From contig NZ_JASTWE010000021.1 in NCBI RefSeq assembly GCF_030282845.1, forward strand, positions 1-58,534: 58,534 nt of DNA, read 5' to 3'. This DNA is from Pseudodesulfovibrio pelocollis (GTDB taxonomy: Bacteria; Desulfobacterota; Desulfovibrionia; Desulfovibrionales; Desulfovibrionaceae). The notes under the pieces are model-generated. The model saw nothing but the letters and a program-made list of their open reading frames with translations. It was not told where the DNA came from and did no database searches. This document shows, one piece after another, positions 55,984 through 58,534 of this stretch. The first letter of the stretch is position 1, and every line of letters starts with the position of its first letter. A program made the position numbers and the translations under genes.

Positions 55984-56262
55984 TCATCGGCCCTGGATGA
56001 TGATTTCCGACACGCTCTGCCCGCTGTTCGGTTCGGTGCGCGGCCCTTGCTGATAGGTGGCCCCCACCTCGGCGGCGTAGCGGCCGTCAAGGCCCGTCAC
56101 GGGCGCGTCTGTCCCGGCGCCGGGGTTGAGTATCTGCTGGGCCACGGCCTGATGCACCGAGCTGCCAAAGGGCGCGGTGGACTCCTCGTGCCGGACCAGG
56201 GCCCCGCACCCCATCTGGAGCATGATGCCGATGATGGCCAAATAGACTGGGATATTGCGCAT
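55984..56262 (-). CDS. Small lipoprotein of the Tad cluster
   Basis: A 92-residue protein with lipobox L-Q-M-G-C-G (Cys near residue 19). The mature part is short, hydrophilic and has no recognised domain; it ends SVSEIIIQGR. It sits between the secretin and CpaE genes, 8 bp after the secretin stop and 16 bp before cpaE. By position it could serve as the secretin pilotin or the CpaD-like outer-membrane partner, which is otherwise missing from this cluster. Function is inferred from context only. Confidence 0.75.
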   Translation of the reverse strand: MRNIPVYLAIIGIMLQMGCGALVRHEESTAPFGSSVHQAVAQQILNPGAGTDAPVTGLDGRYAAEVGATYQQGPRTEPNSGQSVSEIIIQGR

Positions 56263-56270
56263 GATGCCTC

Positions 56271-57689
56271 CTATCGCGGCCAGGCGTGGCCGAAGTCGCC
56301 GTCAAAGCCCGAGGTGGGCCGGACCACTGTGTCCGAGTTGGTGCGCCTCTGCGCCCCGGCCACGGCGGCCGCGCCGGTTCCCTGCCCTTCGAGCAGGCCG
56401 AGCATGTAGAATTCGTAGTCCGAGGGTTCCTTGAAGCCGTCGCCGGGCAGTGTCTGGCGGGCCATGTCCAGGGGCTTGACCAGATGGGCGGTGACGATGA
56501 TCACCAGCTCGGTCTTGTTCTTCTGGTAGTCCGAGCTGCGAAAGAGCGTGCCCAGCACCGGGATGTCGCCCAGTACCGGAAAGCGGTGGTTGTTTTCCTT
56601 GAGGGACTCGCTGATGAGCCCGGCGATGGCGAAGCTCTGTCCATCGGCCAGATCGACCACGGTGGACGCCTTGCGCGTGGCGATGGCCGGGATCTCGTAG
56701 CCCTGGTAGCGCAGGGCGTTGGTGTAGTCGAGTTCCGAGACCTCGGGGCTGACGTGCAGGTTGATGGACCCGGAGCTGAGGACCGTGGGCGTGAACTCAA
56801 GGCCCACGCCAAAGGGCTTGAACTCGATGCTGACCGTGCCCAGCGCCCCGGGCTTGGGAATGGGCACCTCGCCGCCCACCAGGAAGGCCGCGGACTCGCC
56901 GGACACACAGGTCAGGTTCGGCTCGGCCAGCAGCCGAGCCAGGCCGTGGGCCTTGAGGGCGTCGAGCATGCCCACCACGCTGGTGGAGCCGCTGTTGTAC
57001 TGGACCACGCTGTTGATCTTGTCGGTCAGCTCGATGACGCTGGACCCGGTATTGCCCAGGCTGGTCAGGCTGTTGAGGAAGGAATAGACCGTGAAATTGC
57101 TGAAGGTGGCGGCCAGGTTGACGCCCATGCGCTTGAGCGCGGTGCGGCTCATCTCGGCCACGCGCACTTCGAGCATGACCTGCTGCACGCCGTCCACGCG
57201 CAGGAGGTTGACCACCTTGCCCGGGGCCTCGGCCTCGGCCAGGGAGAGGACCGAGGTCAGGTCGCCGGTGTTGGAGACCGAGCCGGACAGGGTAATGGAC
57301 TCGCCGGAGGAGAGCACGCGCACCGAGCGCTCGCGCGGCAGGATCTCGTGGATCATCCTCTTGAGCCGGGTTATGTCCGGGGTGATGACCAGGTCGTACA
57401 CGCCGCTGACCCGGCCGCCGGACCACAGAGTCAGGGTGGTGGTGCCCAACTGCTTGCCGGTGATGTATATCTGGGTGGGCGAGAGGACCACCACCGAGGC
57501 GGTCTCGGGCTGGGCCAGCGAAACGCGGCTCACGGGCGCGGCCGTGCTCAGGATGGTGGACTTGGAGACCACGAGGCTGATGACAGCCGGGGCCTCGGTG
57601 TCGAGAACCTCCACCTGGGCTGCGACCGGCATGACGGACACGGCCAGGAGCAGGATCGGGACGAGGATGCGGAAAATGCGGGCAATCAT
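56271..57689 (-). CDS. cpaC: Tad pilus outer-membrane secretin CpaC/RcpA
   Basis: A 472-residue secretin with a signal peptide (about 1-24). The N-terminal pilus domain (about 30-105) contains LSPTQIYITGKQLGTTTLTLW, here broken as LSPTQIYITG / KQLGTTTLTLW. A BON-like region (105-170) is followed by the secretin core (about 220-430), with VLGDIPVLGTLFRS, the family signature, near 380. It forms the outer-membrane ring through which the Flp pilus passes. It lies 9 bp after cpaB. Confidence 0.95.
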   Translation of the reverse strand: MIARIFRILVPILLLAVSVMPVAAQVEVLDTEAPAVISLVVSKSTILSTAAPVSRVSLAQPETASVVVLSPTQIYITGKQLGTTTLTLWSGGRVSGVYDLVITPDITRLKRMIHEILPRERSVRVLSSGESITLSGSVSNTGDLTSVLSLAEAEAPGKVVNLLRVDGVQQVMLEVRVAEMSRTALKRMGVNLAATFSNFTVYSFLNSLTSLGNTGSSVIELTDKINSVVQYNSGSTSVVGMLDALKAHGLARLLAEPNLTCVSGESAAFLVGGEVPIPKPGALGTVSIEFKPFGVGLEFTPTVLSSGSINLHVSPEVSELDYTNALRYQGYEIPAIATRKASTVVDLADGQSFAIAGLISESLKENNHRFPVLGDIPVLGTLFRSSDYQKNKTELVIIVTAHLVKPLDMARQTLPGDGFKEPSDYEFYMLGLLEGQGTGAAAVAGAQRRTNSDTVVRPTSGFDGDFGHAWPR

Positions 57690-57698
57690 GGCGGTCTC

Positions 57699-58520
57699 CT
57701 AGAACTTCAGCGTCCGGGTTTCGCCGCCGGTGATGACCTCCACCGCGACCTGATTGCGCCGCGCCGGGGCGGGCTTGGGGGCCGGACGCAGGGCGGCCAG
57801 GGCCTTGTTCACGGTCACGCCGTCGGTGAGTACATTTTCCTCGTCAGCCGCGTTACGCAGGGCGAAATTCAGGGTTCCCTGGGTGGCGGCCAGGGCCAGG
57901 CGCTCGCTCTCCTCGGGCGTCAGCTCCAGGGTGTAGACATCCACCGAGGCCACGGCCCCGTCAGCGTCGGGCGCCTGGAGCTGGGTGCCGGTGGCCAGCA
58001 CCTTGACCCGCTCCAGCACCAGCTTGGTCACGGGCTCGTCGTTGTTGCCACGCCCCTGGACCAGAGAGACGATGACGTCCACGCGGTCGCCGGGCCGGAC
58101 GAATCCGGACAGTCCCATGACCGCGTTGCCCTTGACCGACATGGCCCGCTTGCCCGGCTCGATGAGGGCGCTCACGCCGCCGCCAACCACCGAGGCATCG
58201 GCCAGCTTGGCCTCGGTCACGGCCTCGTTGGCCCCCACGGCCACGCCGAGCACGCGCCCGGCCACCTCGCCCGGCGAGCCAAAGGCCCCGGCGGGCATGG
58301 AATCCGGCGTGAAGCCGCGCGTTTCGAGCATGGCGGCCGTCAGGCGCACCCCGGGGCGCAGATCGGATACGGCCACCACCACGGGCACGGTCACGGCCTT
58401 GGGCGCGACCATGGGCTGCCGGGCCACGCTGCTGGTCCACATGAAGATGAGTACCCCGGTGCCCAGGGCCATGATCAGGGCGATGCCGATCTGAATGAGT
58501 GCGCGGGCTGATCTGCTCAT
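57699..58520 (-). CDS. cpaB: Tad pilus assembly protein CpaB/RcpC
   Basis: A 273-residue protein with one N-terminal membrane segment (about 8-30) and a periplasmic SAF-type domain (about 45-110; VAVSDLRPGVRLTAAML, then GRVLGVAVGANEAVTEAKL broken as GRVLGVAVG / ANEAVTEAKL), followed by the RcpC domain (FVRPGDRVDVIVSL). It works with the CpaC secretin in the envelope. Its start lies 14 bases from the window edge, so the prepilin peptidase and Flp pilin genes that usually precede it are probably just outside. Confidence 0.92.
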   Translation of the reverse strand: MSRSARALIQIGIALIMALGTGVLIFMWTSSVARQPMVAPKAVTVPVVVAVSDLRPGVRLTAAMLETRGFTPDSMPAGAFGSPGEVAGRVLGVAVGANEAVTEAKLADASVVGGGVSALIEPGKRAMSVKGNAVMGLSGFVRPGDRVDVIVSLVQGRGNNDEPVTKLVLERVKVLATGTQLQAPDADGAVASVDVYTLELTPEESERLALAATQGTLNFALRNAADEENVLTDGVTVNKALAALRPAPKPAPARRNQVAVEVITGGETRTLKF

Positions 58521-58534
58521 GGTGTTCTCCCCCT

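Overview
The window is a GC-rich stretch of a Gram-negative bacterial chromosome. It has dense same-strand operons with many ATGA start/stop overlaps, a complete-looking Flp/Tad pilus cluster, a TRAP transporter operon, many PAS/GAF/Cache sensor kinases, a TlpA/MauE redox cassette and strong intergenic palindromes. This suits the Desulfovibrio/Pseudodesulfovibrio group of sulfate reducers best. That assignment is inference from gene style, since no rRNA or other taxonomic marker is present. I saw no tRNA, rRNA, CRISPR array, insertion sequence or prophage gene.

Layout. (1) 0.46-9.1 kb, minus strand: an FtsX-type ABC system made of a small permease, an ATPase, a 1670-residue protein joining a catalytically broken M28-peptidase-like domain to an FtsX permease, and a DUF6785-like polytopic protein. 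(2) 9.2-13.9 kb: a polysaccharide deacetylase, a LysR regulator facing an APC amino-acid transporter across an intact LysR box, dapF, and a CxxC AhpD-like protein, with striking palindromes around the last two. (3) 14.2-19.8 kb: an ABC exporter with an unusually large insertion inside its ATPase domain, diverging from a three-gene partner-switching module (SpoIIE phosphatase, RsbW-like kinase, STAS antagonist). (4) 19.9-28.2 kb: an EamA transporter, a lipoprotein, an orphan membrane protein, a THUMP RNA methyltransferase, a GT2 glycosyltransferase and a deacetylase-GT4 fusion. (5) 28.3-37 kb: a hybrid histidine kinase, then a tightly coupled five-gene operon (receiver-STAS, TlpA-like thioredoxin, GAF-GAF-TM-rhodanese, MauE/DoxX, lipoprotein), then a PAS-PAS kinase. 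(6) 37-41 kb: a zinc-ribbon protein diverging from a thioredoxin reductase with a fused N-terminal disulfide oxidoreductase, then an RTX protein. (7) 41-47.5 kb: a TetR regulator under two tandem operator palindromes, a TRAP transporter with two paralogous binding proteins, then alanine dehydrogenase with its Lrp-type regulator. (8) 47.6 kb to the end: a hybrid kinase with a Glu-substituted pseudo-receiver, then the Tad pilus genes (TPR-SPOR lipoprotein, TadC, TadB, TadA/CpaF, CpaE, small lipoprotein, CpaC secretin, CpaB).

The best candidates for undescribed systems are the 31.3-35.1 kb cassette and the 0.5-9.1 kb cassette. The first appears to join a cytoplasmic GAF pair to a cysteine-less periplasmic rhodanese, next to MauE, TlpA and a receiver-STAS protein whose phosphorylatable serine is lost. 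The second is an ABC/FtsX system built around a dead peptidase domain. Both roles are inferred from architecture and synteny only.
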